Positions 42,202 through 50,004 of a stretch of 64,000 nucleotides of DNA are shown piece after piece; within the stretch, counting starts at the first letter, position 1, and each line of letters starts with the position of its first letter. The stretch is taken from the NCBI GenBank assembly GCA_003242885.1, contig QKMZ01000006.1, forward strand, positions 620,001-684,000, in the 5' to 3' direction. A program made the translations under genes and the position numbers. The stretch is from Candidatus Melainabacteria bacterium. Its GTDB lineage: Bacteria; Cyanobacteriota; Vampirovibrionia; Obscuribacterales; Obscuribacteraceae. Under the pieces are notes generated by a model, which was given only the letters and a program-made list of their open reading frames with translations, was not told the origin of the DNA and searched no databases.

Positions 42202-43158
42202 CTAGCCTTGTTTTCCGAGAACGAAGTCCAATCCTTCAGTATAGAATTCTGCCGGCGGAATTCCATGCCCAGAATCAACTTCTATCATTTTGGTTTCGAG
42301 ATTTCGTTTTTCGAGCGCGTTATAGAGTTCTTTTTGAAATGAAGGTGGCACGATAGTGTCTTTCGTCGCGCTGATTAGAGCGAACCGCGTTTGCCCCTTC
42401 AATTGATCTATGTTCGGCAGAAAACTTTGTTTAGCATAGCGATCGGGAACCATCTCTGGTGTTCCACCAAAAGCATTTGTCAACGCGTGAGGAATGCTTC
42501 TGTTCTTCGTTTCTTTGAAAAGCAAAGCCAGATCCCCTGCACCCTCACAACTGACAGCTCCAACAATTTTTGCTTTCACATCTTCCGGCGCAAGGGCTGT
42601 GTAAGTTAGCGCCGTGCAGCCGCCCATGGATGTGCCCATGATGACGATGCGATTGACCGGATATCTCTGCATCAACTCACGAATGTTCTGCGTAATGTCG
42701 GCTAAGGCCGCGTCATTTCCCCATGACCAGGCACGCCGATAATTCAGAGATGAAAAAATAATCGCAGGATGAGTGTCGCCAATGCGTTTTGCAATTGGTT
42801 GCGCATCTGGTGACACGAATGGTTCAAGAAATGTCGAACCCATCCCATGCAAATAAATGATCAGATCGAAACCTTGATCAGGTTTTGGTGCGCGTGGTGC
42901 CAGCACTGCAAAACTGTCTTCTTGCCCGTCAAAGTGACTTACAAAAGTCGATTTGTTTACTTGATCTGTGTTTAAAATCTCATTGACTTTGCTTTGACCT
43001 CTAACTAAGGCTGCATTTTGCGCGATCAAGTTTTTCTCTCTTTTGACATGCTTCAAATGTGCCGCCGTTTGCAAAAACCAGACGAAGAAAAACACGCCCA
43101 CCAGGTTGAGCAGCATGGAGACGAAAAGAGCGGTAAGTATCAGTCGTGACTTATTCAT
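42202..43158 (-). CDS. Membrane-anchored alpha/beta hydrolase
   Basis: 318 residues from ATG 43158 (TTG 43167 also open). An N-terminal transmembrane segment (about 4-30) anchors a hydrolase domain with the elbow GTSMGGCTAL (Ser about 155), LIYLHGMGSTF at the oxyanion region, a likely acid in the SATKDTIVPPSF segment and the histidine in VDSGHGIPPAEF. The family includes esterases, peptidases of the prolyl-oligopeptidase type and thioesterases; the substrate is unknown. It lies upstream of nrtR in the same direction, 80 nt before it, so it may share the transcript. A perfect inverted repeat lies in its divergent promoter region. Confidence 0.85.
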   Translation of the reverse strand: MNKSRLILTALFVSMLLNLVGVFFFVWFLQTAAHLKHVKREKNLIAQNAALVRGQSKVNEILNTDQVNKSTFVSHFDGQEDSFAVLAPRAPKPDQGFDLIIYLHGMGSTFLEPFVSPDAQPIAKRIGDTHPAIIFSSLNYRRAWSWGNDAALADITQNIRELMQRYPVNRIVIMGTSMGGCTALTYTALAPEDVKAKIVGAVSCEGAGDLALLFKETKNRSIPHALTNAFGGTPEMVPDRYAKQSFLPNIDQLKGQTRFALISATKDTIVPPSFQKELYNALEKRNLETKMIEVDSGHGIPPAEFYTEGLDFVLGKQG

Positions 43159-43211
43159 TGTTATCAAATAGCTGACTTCTGGATTCTACAGCCTTGTTTC
43201 TGTAATTGCTT

Positions 43212-43235
43212 GCATTGAGGAAAACCCCTCAATGC
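43212..43235. promoter_or_regulatory. Perfect 9-bp inverted repeat between divergent genes
   Basis: GCATTGAGG (43212-43220), AAAACC, CCTCAATGC (43227-43235), in the divergent region between the hydrolase and the AI-2E family transporter genes. It could be an operator acting on one or both promoters. No T run follows on either side. Confidence 0.45.
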
Positions 43236-43350
43236 TTGGGAATAATTGGCTGGAGATGAATAAACCAGGTCTTGAATACTCGTTAGGCTCATATTTGCTA
43301 CTGTAATGTGAGATTTGTTCGCAAGAGATCTATTTATGCTTCAGTGAGTT

Positions 43351-44574
43351 ATGGCCGAGCAAGAAAAACCAAAAATAGATGACAAGACACAGGAGCAGTT
43401 AGCTAAGCTAGCGCTCGTTCAGCGTCAACTTACAGTTGTTGCGCTTTCTTTTGCAGCGCTATATTTGTGTTGTCAGGTGGCGTCTTTCTTCGCTGATATT
43501 CTGCGAATTCTCGGCATATCGATTTTGCTCTCGTACTTATTCATCAATGTCGTCGACTGGTTGGAAAAGTATGTTCATTCCAGAGCGGGCGCAATTTTTA
43601 TTGTTTACTTTGTCCTTGGCGTTACGGCCATTGTTGCTGCCGTGCTCGTAGTTCCGGCGATGATTTATCAGGTCGCGCAGCTGGGAGAAACAATTTTCCA
43701 GCAAATTCCTCAGATCGTAGACAAGTTGATTGCTGCGTTGCATCCATTGGAAGAGAAATTGCATGCGGCAAAAATTGAAGTGAAGGCGATGGACATTCTG
43801 TCTACTTTTGCCTCTAACCTTCCGAAACCGGATTCGTCACAAATTCTTTCGCGCATCCAAGATATGGCTTTTTCCACCATGACGATTTTCATGTATGGAT
43901 TGAGCGTTTTGGTGGTGTCTTTCTATTTTTTACTTGACGGCCACCGTATCAGAGATTCGATTATTAAGCTCTTTCCACGTCGGATCCAGCATCGCTGTCA
44001 TCTTATGGCACAGCAGATGGATAGCAGTCTGCAGGCATTTTTCCGCGGACAGATTGTCCTTGGGCTGTTGTTCGGCGGCATCATGATAGGCGTGTATTTT
44101 GCTTTAGGAATACATTACGCGCTTATTTTGGGTGTCTTTCTCGCGGTATGGGAAATCGTACCTGTAATTGGTCCGCCGATAGGATTTATTCCCGCCGCTG
44201 TCGTTGTAGCAATTGATGGAATGGATACTTTTCAGGTAAATCGTTTTGCACAAATTCTGATTTTGTTTGCTGTCTTCAACGGGTTTCAGTGGTTGAAGGA
44301 TAATCTGGTGGCGCCTCGGTATATCGGCAATGTAATCGGTTTGCATCCTGTCATGGTTTTTATCGCGATTATGATTGGTGCTCGATTGGATGGCATGCTT
44401 GGAATTATTTTTTCCTTGCCGGCCGCTTGTGTGCTGAATGTGTTTTTCAATAATTTGTATGTGGAAAAGGAAACACAAGATGCAGCCGAGGAAGGAAACG
44501 CGAGTCTTCTGCCTGAGCCGAAAGCAATAAGAGAGCAAATTGGCAGTGGCAGCGATGTTCATTCAGATTCTTAG
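43351..44574 (+). CDS. AI-2E family transporter / PerM-like permease
   Basis: A 407-residue integral membrane protein of the YdiK/PerM/TqsA family, with about eight hydrophobic segments. Family blocks are ISILLSYLFINVVDWLEK near the N-terminus, a central soluble helical part (about 105-160), the QMDSSLQAFFRGQIVLGLLFG region (about 223-245) and the C-terminal IVPVIGPPIGFIPA, LKDNLVAPRYIGNVIGLHPV and GMLGIIFSLPAACVL. Members export small molecules or act as Na+/H+ antiporters; the AI-2 assignment is not general. A C-terminal cytoplasmic tail of about 35 residues is acidic. ATG start; no strong Shine-Dalgarno. Confidence 0.92.
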   Translation: MAEQEKPKIDDKTQEQLAKLALVQRQLTVVALSFAALYLCCQVASFFADILRILGISILLSYLFINVVDWLEKYVHSRAGAIFIVYFVLGVTAIVAAVLVVPAMIYQVAQLGETIFQQIPQIVDKLIAALHPLEEKLHAAKIEVKAMDILSTFASNLPKPDSSQILSRIQDMAFSTMTIFMYGLSVLVVSFYFLLDGHRIRDSIIKLFPRRIQHRCHLMAQQMDSSLQAFFRGQIVLGLLFGGIMIGVYFALGIHYALILGVFLAVWEIVPVIGPPIGFIPAAVVVAIDGMDTFQVNRFAQILILFAVFNGFQWLKDNLVAPRYIGNVIGLHPVMVFIAIMIGARLDGMLGIIFSLPAACVLNVFFNNLYVEKETQDAAEEGNASLLPEPKAIREQIGSGSDVHSDS

Positions 44575-44690
44575 GAATTGAATGAAGCAACTTCCCGTCA
44601 GTGCTGCAGTGGGTTAATAGCTCTTTTGTAGACTATGAATCCCAGGTGTGATGCGGGTTTTTATCGCCTTTTCAGCAGTCGATTCGGCTC

Positions 44691-44726
44691 TTGCTTTGTC
44701 GGCTGGAGTATGGTATACATATGTAT
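44691..44726 (+). promoter_or_regulatory. imuA promoter with a palindrome over the -10 box
   Basis: TTGCTT (44691-44696) and TATACA (44714-44719) are separated by 17 nt, about 97 nt before the chosen imuA start. The exact 12-bp palindrome ATACATATGTAT (44715-44726) covers the -10 element. ImuA-ImuB-DnaE2 cassettes are commonly under LexA control, so a LexA-like operator is a reasonable inference. It does not match the E. coli CTGT-ACAG box and only loosely recalls the B. subtilis type. Confidence 0.5.
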
Positions 44727-44815
44727 GGTGTCGAAAAACGGAGCAGTACAGCGAGTCGGGGTTCACCTGGCTTGTTTGTATGGGATTAGCTGTATCTAGA
44801 AGAAAAACTACAAGA

Positions 44816-45601
44816 ATGGGCAGTCAAGTCAGTGTTTTTGCATTAAAGCAGCAATTAGAGCAGCTTTTCCCAGGCAAGTGGTTCTCTGCCGAAAAGAGGC
44901 ATAAAGCTCTTTTGACTGGAGTTGCAGAGGTCGATGCCAAACTGGTCAATGGGCTTTTGCGCAGACGTATTACTGAGTGGGCTGGGAGCATCTCATCAGG
45001 TAAAACGACACTGCTTCGCAAGGCTGTGGCAAATTGGTGTTCAGCAGGCTTGCATGTCGCTTATATTGATCCATCCGGCCGTCTTTCTGCAGAAGATTGG
45101 GCTTTTGTTGGCGATGGTAATTTTGCATCAGCATCAACTCCCAGCCTTGTTGCTTCCAAAGGAAAGTTTTGGGTTGTTCGCAACTTGACTGAAAATCCTG
45201 AATTGAATTCTATGTGGGCGGCAGAGCAATTATTGCAGTCTCAAGTATTTGATGTGGTCATTTTTGACAGTGAGAATTTGCGTATTACAAGTCGAATGCA
45301 TGCGCGGCTAAAACGTGCTCTCGACAGATCAAAGGCTGCATTGATTGTTCTTCGCGATAACAATCGAGTAAGTAATTTTTCTAATAGCTGGGGCTTTCAC
45401 ACCCAGTTGAATTTTTCATGGGATTTGCCCATCGATTCACAAGATGGATTGTCTGGCTGTGCTGCTTTTATGCCAGCAATCAAAGGAATTGTTCTCAGGG
45501 ATGGACTCTCTCAAGCTATAGAGGTGCGGGGAAAATCAAATGTCTCGAATAGCCTGTTTACGCATTCCCCGATTCCCGATCGCCGCACAGCTAAAGTATG
45601 A
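44816..45601 (+). CDS. imuA: ImuA-like RecA-fold protein of the translesion mutasome
   Basis: 261 residues from ATG 44816. The frame is open further back to ATG 44648, but the extra 56 residues look non-coding and contain the promoter palindrome. The protein has a RecA-like core: TGVAEVDAKLVNGLLRRRITEW followed by a P-loop GSISSGKTT (about 60-68), a Walker-B-like strand VFDVVIFDSENL and LIVLRDNNR. ImuA proteins help recruit ImuB and DnaE2 to damaged DNA. Its 3' end overlaps imuB by 62 nt, far more than a usual coupling overlap. The composition is more A+T-rich than the neighbouring genes. RecA or SulA-like roles are less likely given the partner downstream. Confidence 0.8.
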   Translation: MGSQVSVFALKQQLEQLFPGKWFSAEKRHKALLTGVAEVDAKLVNGLLRRRITEWAGSISSGKTTLLRKAVANWCSAGLHVAYIDPSGRLSAEDWAFVGDGNFASASTPSLVASKGKFWVVRNLTENPELNSMWAAEQLLQSQVFDVVIFDSENLRITSRMHARLKRALDRSKAALIVLRDNNRVSNFSNSWGFHTQLNFSWDLPIDSQDGLSGCAAFMPAIKGIVLRDGLSQAIEVRGKSNVSNSLFTHSPIPDRRTAKV

Positions 45602-47144
45602 CCCTTCTTTGAAGAACAAACCGTTGGTTCTTGTAACTGGCGCAGAAGGACGAAAGACTCTCAGTCAAAAAGTTTTAGCCTGTTCTATTCAAGCAAGCAA
45701 GGAATTTATACAGCCTGGAATGCGACTTTCGGAAGCGCGTGCCATTTGTGGTGATTTGATTTCATTGCAATATGACACAAAATTATATGAGGAAGCGCAA
45801 ACAGAAATTGCCAGATTGCTCATCAATCTTTCCCCACGTGTTTCTGCTTTAGAACCCGGAATATTTTTACTCGATGCTTCTGGTCTTTCTCATCTTGGTG
45901 GTGAAAGTCGATTTGCGACCAATGCGCTCAAAATTCTGAGCCAGCTAAGTTATGTTGAAGCCCGAGTTGGAATTGCTGACAGTGCTTTTTCTGCTTCGCT
46001 TGCTACCCGCCTCAAAGGACGCCGCTGGCACATGGTGCCTCAAGGTATGGACAAAGTATTTATAGCTCCAATGCCTGTTGAGTATCTTCCTCTTGGACAA
46101 GAGTCTGTAGATATTTTGAAGGACTTGGGCATCAAAACAATTGGTGATTTTGCAGGACTTTCAATCACTTCTGTTGCAGAACGATTTAGTGAAGAAGGCA
46201 GAAAAGCGCATGAACTTGCACTTGGCTTAGACCACAGAAGACCTACATTGCCTCAAGTTTTCAAAGACCGACAGTGCTCAATGGAAATTGGTGCACCAAT
46301 TGAATCTCTTAATCAGACTTTATTTATTTTGAAGTCTCTTATCGATCGATTGTCTTCTGATTTGAAAAGAGATGGTTTATGTGCAGAAGAGCTTTTAATC
46401 AGTTTTTTCAACGAAAATGATTTGTTTGATGAACGACCAATCAAACTGATTGCTCCAACCAATAGTGCCAAGTTTCTTGTGGAAGTGATCAAACTTTCTC
46501 TTGAAACAACGAAACTTCAAAGAGAATTTACTGGTGTGAGGATTTCGGTTCAGCGTTATTGCGATGAGACTTGGCAGCAATCGCACCTATCAGTTTCTGC
46601 AAATGCCAATGAGCAACTTGAGCTAAATGAGCCTTCCATGCTGCTTTTGCAGCGACTCACAACTCGTCTGGGGGAAGGAAAGGTCGTACAGCCTCAAGCG
46701 ACTGACGGTTATGCATTCACAGGAAGCGGGTGTTGGACTCCAGTTATCGATACGAAAGCTAGAAGTATTAAGAGGACGGTTGCCGAAACATACAAGCAGT
46801 CTGTTAATCCTGTCGATGTTGACTATATTTTGAAGCGAGCTGGTGCTGCTGGTTTGATTTCAAACTTGGTTTTGAAAAAACCTCATGAGCCTGTCAAAGT
46901 GATGGTGGAATTAAAGGATGAACAACCAGTTTCATTGGCATATGCAGGCAACTGGTATCGCATTTCTTTGATCACCACTCCGGAATGTTTGTCTGGTTTT
47001 TGGTGGGACAAATTGATTCGTAATTCATATTATGTGGCAATGATCCAACCTTCTCAAAGATCGCAAATCAGCGAAAGCCTGGTTGTTCTTCTTGCCAAAG
47101 AGCACCTCAAAGATACCTGGCAAATTGAAGGGGTCTATGACTAA
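45540..47144 (+). CDS. imuB: ImuB-like Y-family polymerase homologue, catalytically inactive
   Basis: A 534-residue DinB-related protein. The N-terminus SRIACLRIPRFPIAAQL lacks the catalytic Asp of Y-family polymerases (Dpo4 Asp7 position), and the palm motif normally SxDE is replaced by GIFLLDASG, so DNA synthesis is unlikely; this is the hallmark of ImuB. The thumb HhH region (LKDLGIKTIGDFAGL), the little-finger domain and the long C-terminal region with GNWYRISLIT and the end VVLLAKEHLKDTWQIEGVYD-like tail are present. ImuB binds the beta clamp and recruits DnaE2; I could not point to a certain clamp motif. ATG at 45540, inside imuA. Confidence 0.9.
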   Translation: MSRIACLRIPRFPIAAQLKYDPSLKNKPLVLVTGAEGRKTLSQKVLACSIQASKEFIQPGMRLSEARAICGDLISLQYDTKLYEEAQTEIARLLINLSPRVSALEPGIFLLDASGLSHLGGESRFATNALKILSQLSYVEARVGIADSAFSASLATRLKGRRWHMVPQGMDKVFIAPMPVEYLPLGQESVDILKDLGIKTIGDFAGLSITSVAERFSEEGRKAHELALGLDHRRPTLPQVFKDRQCSMEIGAPIESLNQTLFILKSLIDRLSSDLKRDGLCAEELLISFFNENDLFDERPIKLIAPTNSAKFLVEVIKLSLETTKLQREFTGVRISVQRYCDETWQQSHLSVSANANEQLELNEPSMLLLQRLTTRLGEGKVVQPQATDGYAFTGSGCWTPVIDTKARSIKRTVAETYKQSVNPVDVDYILKRAGAAGLISNLVLKKPHEPVKVMVELKDEQPVSLAYAGNWYRISLITTPECLSGFWWDKLIRNSYYVAMIQPSQRSQISESLVVLLAKEHLKDTWQIEGVYD

Positions 47145-47244
47145 AAGTGCCAGCCCCTGATGCTTCTCGGATTAATCTTAGTAATGACCAAAAAGCCCTC
47201 CCTCCCGTATAGATACGCTTGGGCAATTAGGCTTTCAACCAAAA

Positions 47245-49050
47245 ATGACGTTCCCATTCGAGCAAGTTTCGCCTGCTCTTGCACCTCCGCGCAACGAAAC
47301 CAGCGAGCGTCTTTATCAGGATGCTCGTGAATACGGACGTTTTGAATCACCGCGTTCTACCACACTGGCTTTCGAACCGCAGTTGCAGGGCTTCCCAAAA
47401 TCGGATTTGCTTCTGGCAAGTTTCGAAATCCCTGCTGCGCCGGCTGCCGGTGATAGAAAGTCACTTACCAATGCTATTGAAGGTCTTGGCGCTGAGCGTC
47501 GCGAGCGTTTTTACAATCGCATGGAAGCGTTTGAAACGCGTGCCCGCGCCGAGCGTCTCAGTCCAGAGAAAATCGACGCAACTTACCGGCAGATCAGTCG
47601 TTTAATTTCAACCAGAACCACCAATTTGACCGATGAGCAACGCCTCAACATTGCCGAACAAGTGATGTCCATGGCTGCGGATCCGACAACAATAGATCAA
47701 GGGGTGCACGACACTTGCGGCGCCGCCGTCATCGAAGTAAGAACCTATATACGACACCCTGAAAAAGCCATCAAGCTTGTTGCAGACGCCGCTCTAAATG
47801 CAGAGGTTTTGACTAGAAACGGTGTTGCCTTGCCTATCGATACTACTCCGCACGATACTTCAAAATTAGAGGCTCCCAAATCAGGACAGAGAAGTCATGC
47901 CAGCGAGCTTTTTCAGGTGGCGGCCATAAACCTGCTCATCAACGACGGGCTCGGTAAGAAGGAAGGAAGCCTTGCTTATCGTCAAAATGACAGAAGACCG
48001 GAAACAGTCAATCTCGGCGAGATGATCGTCGATTTTTCCGTCCATCCGCCGCGGGAGAAGAAATTTGAAGGATTATATGTGGCCGATGTTTTGCGAATGA
48101 ATCGGTTGGTGACAGGAGAGGACGAGCCGGAATTGGTCTTATGGAAAGCAAATACCCGAGGCGGCAAGCAGTATGGAAAACCTTTTACCAATGAAACCGA
48201 GATGGAAAGCGCGCTTTTAGAAGCCCAAAAAAATGGCAAACTGCCTGCTGTGATCTATGTCTACAGCGGAAACGATCCTCTCTGGCAGGATGCTCCCAAC
48301 AACAATGATGGTGGTCGCGGCGATGGACATTACATAAACGTCACGAACATAACTCCCGGCAAGCCAACTTCAGTCGAAATCGACAGCACTTGGTGGAGGC
48401 GTGCCGACCATTTGAAGAGCACAGGTTCGTCGATAAAACTCTCGGATCTCTACCTCTCTTCTCTGCCTCCCAAGGATGCTGAAGCCCAATTGCGCCAGGA
48501 GCTGGCGGCTGCTGTCAGAGCCGGAAAGCCTGATGCTGCGCGGCAAATCGCATTGGCACGTCAAGAGTGGGTCAATGGAAAAATCGATACGAATGGTCTT
48601 GAAAGTTCTCTTCGTGAGCTTCTTCTCTATGCCGATATGCGCTGGCAGACCGAAAAGCGCGCCGGAAAGCTGAACGTCGACGAGCAATCCCGTGCGCTAA
48701 CCAAGGCAATGGAGGCTGTCGATCGCTTGCCTTACGCCAACAAGGTGAGAATGCTGGAAACCCTGAAGAATAAAGGCATCATTGACAGTACTGAATACGT
48801 TTCTGCACTGGTTGCCACTTCAAACGAAATGACAGAGCAGCGAATGATGATGACTTTCGCTGGAGAGCACGATCCGCAGGCAGAATTAGGTTTCCGCCGC
48901 GCCCAGGACGAGCTTTCTCAACGTTTTGGCTCTTTGAGCCCCGAAGTTCGCCGCTCTGTAGACGAGCAGTTGCGTCGTGGTCAGAATGCTGACAATACCG
49001 GCTTTTACGCTTCTCGTGCAAAAGAAAGACGTGAACGGCGGAAATTATAA
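47245..49050 (+). CDS. Large protein of unknown function with a possible cysteine-protease-like core
   Basis: A 601-residue protein with no signal peptide or membrane segment. The first 150 residues are disordered or helical and Arg/Glu-rich. A segment VHDTCGAAVIEVRTYIRHPEKAIKLV follows (landmark DTCGAA with Cys158), then GRGDGHYINVTNI (His362) and VEIDSTWW (Asp380). The Cys/His/Asp order and the hydrophobic strand after the His resemble papain/C39-like peptidases or transglutaminase-type folds, but this is pattern reading only. The last 200 residues are helical and highly charged. ATG start; it stands between imuB and mlaE and has G+C-rich codons unlike imuB. Confidence 0.75.
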   Translation: MTFPFEQVSPALAPPRNETSERLYQDAREYGRFESPRSTTLAFEPQLQGFPKSDLLLASFEIPAAPAAGDRKSLTNAIEGLGAERRERFYNRMEAFETRARAERLSPEKIDATYRQISRLISTRTTNLTDEQRLNIAEQVMSMAADPTTIDQGVHDTCGAAVIEVRTYIRHPEKAIKLVADAALNAEVLTRNGVALPIDTTPHDTSKLEAPKSGQRSHASELFQVAAINLLINDGLGKKEGSLAYRQNDRRPETVNLGEMIVDFSVHPPREKKFEGLYVADVLRMNRLVTGEDEPELVLWKANTRGGKQYGKPFTNETEMESALLEAQKNGKLPAVIYVYSGNDPLWQDAPNNNDGGRGDGHYINVTNITPGKPTSVEIDSTWWRRADHLKSTGSSIKLSDLYLSSLPPKDAEAQLRQELAAAVRAGKPDAARQIALARQEWVNGKIDTNGLESSLRELLLYADMRWQTEKRAGKLNVDEQSRALTKAMEAVDRLPYANKVRMLETLKNKGIIDSTEYVSALVATSNEMTEQRMMMTFAGEHDPQAELGFRRAQDELSQRFGSLSPEVRRSVDEQLRRGQNADNTGFYASRAKERRERRKL

Positions 49051-49091
49051 GGAATATATGCGGGACCCAGCGCTCCTTGAAACTTTCAGAC

Positions 49092-49121
49092 CTGGCGGAT
49101 GTCTCTCTGGCGGATGTCTCT
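49092..49121. repeat. Exact 15-bp tandem duplication upstream of mlaE
   Basis: CTGGCGGATGTCTCT occurs twice in direct succession (49092-49106 and 49107-49121), about 110 nt before the mlaE start. It looks like a slippage duplication in the leader region. Confidence 0.8.
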
Positions 49122-49228
49122 AAAATGGATAAAGTTTTCATCCTGTTATGAGCCAGATCACGGTCTATTGCTTGATACGCGGCTGTCAAGTCTGGTAATT
49201 TTGGGTTTAACCGACTGCAGAGTAAAAA

Positions 49229-49984
49229 ATGCCCAGGTTTGTGGATGCATTGCCAACCGATCGTCAACTTCTCAGCCTTTTTGTGCCGCTGGGAATATTG
49301 GGCCGTATTATTGCCTGTTTGTTCAATCCTACTTGCTATTCACGTATAGATTTAGAAGAGTTCAAACAGATTTGCAATTATCTTGGTCCCAAATCCCTGC
49401 CACTCATTGTCGTCACCGCTATCTTCATTTCACTGGCACTTACAATCGAGACGATACTCGAGACGACCAGATACGGGGCGCAAGACAGTTCGGGCGCTGC
49501 CATTTCGATCGGACTGCTGCGCGAACTCGGTCCTCTCACCGTTAGCATTTTCTGGGCCGCTCGAGTGACTGTGCTTTTGTCCTACAACGCAAAGTTGTAT
49601 GTGGACGCCAACGGCTCCAAGGACTTTATTGAAGTGTTTGTGTTTCCGCGTTTTCTTGCCGGACTAATCATGGCAGTTCCACTGGCCAGTTTCGGCTTGG
49701 TTTTTGGCTTCGCCACAGCCGCATTCTATGCGCCGACCATTGGAGTTAGCTCGTGGCAAGAATTTTTAGAGATTGCCCGCGTTTCTATCCACGAGAAAGA
49801 CATCATCGTCTACTTTGTCAAACTTGTGTTACTCAATCCAATTATCGCTGTCATCGTCGGCAGTGCCTGCGGACTCTACTCAAATGAAGATGGTGGTACA
49901 ACTGCTTCTCATGCGGTTTCCAAAATGTTCATCTACGCAGTAATCGCTAATTTTGTTTTCACTTACTTCATGTTCCCCATCTAA
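49229..49984 (+). CDS. mlaE: MlaE-type ABC transporter permease
   Basis: A 251-residue permease with about five to six hydrophobic segments and the MlaE family blocks: a QICNYLGPKSLPLIVVTAIFIS-like first helix region, the conserved GAAISIGLLRELGPLTVS (about 90-107), WAARVT, and EVFVFPRFLAGLIMAVP. Such permeases move phospholipid or other lipids between membranes together with an MCE (MlaD) protein and an MlaF ATPase. The MlaD gene follows by 20 nt. No ATPase gene is found here. ATG start with a weak ribosome-binding site. Confidence 0.92.
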   Translation: MPRFVDALPTDRQLLSLFVPLGILGRIIACLFNPTCYSRIDLEEFKQICNYLGPKSLPLIVVTAIFISLALTIETILETTRYGAQDSSGAAISIGLLRELGPLTVSIFWAARVTVLLSYNAKLYVDANGSKDFIEVFVFPRFLAGLIMAVPLASFGLVFGFATAAFYAPTIGVSSWQEFLEIARVSIHEKDIIVYFVKLVLLNPIIAVIVGSACGLYSNEDGGTTASHAVSKMFIYAVIANFVFTYFMFPI

Positions 49985-50004
49985 TAGGAAGAATAGGCGC
50001 CTCA

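Noticed and set aside
44648-44815. N-terminal extension of imuA from the upstream ATG
   Set aside because: The 56 extra residues are unlike ImuA and contain the promoter and palindrome, so the later ATG was chosen.
47141-47350. Open frame of 69 codons on the minus strand between imuB and the 601-residue protein gene
   Set aside because: It covers the start of the plus-strand gene and shows no coding signature of its own.
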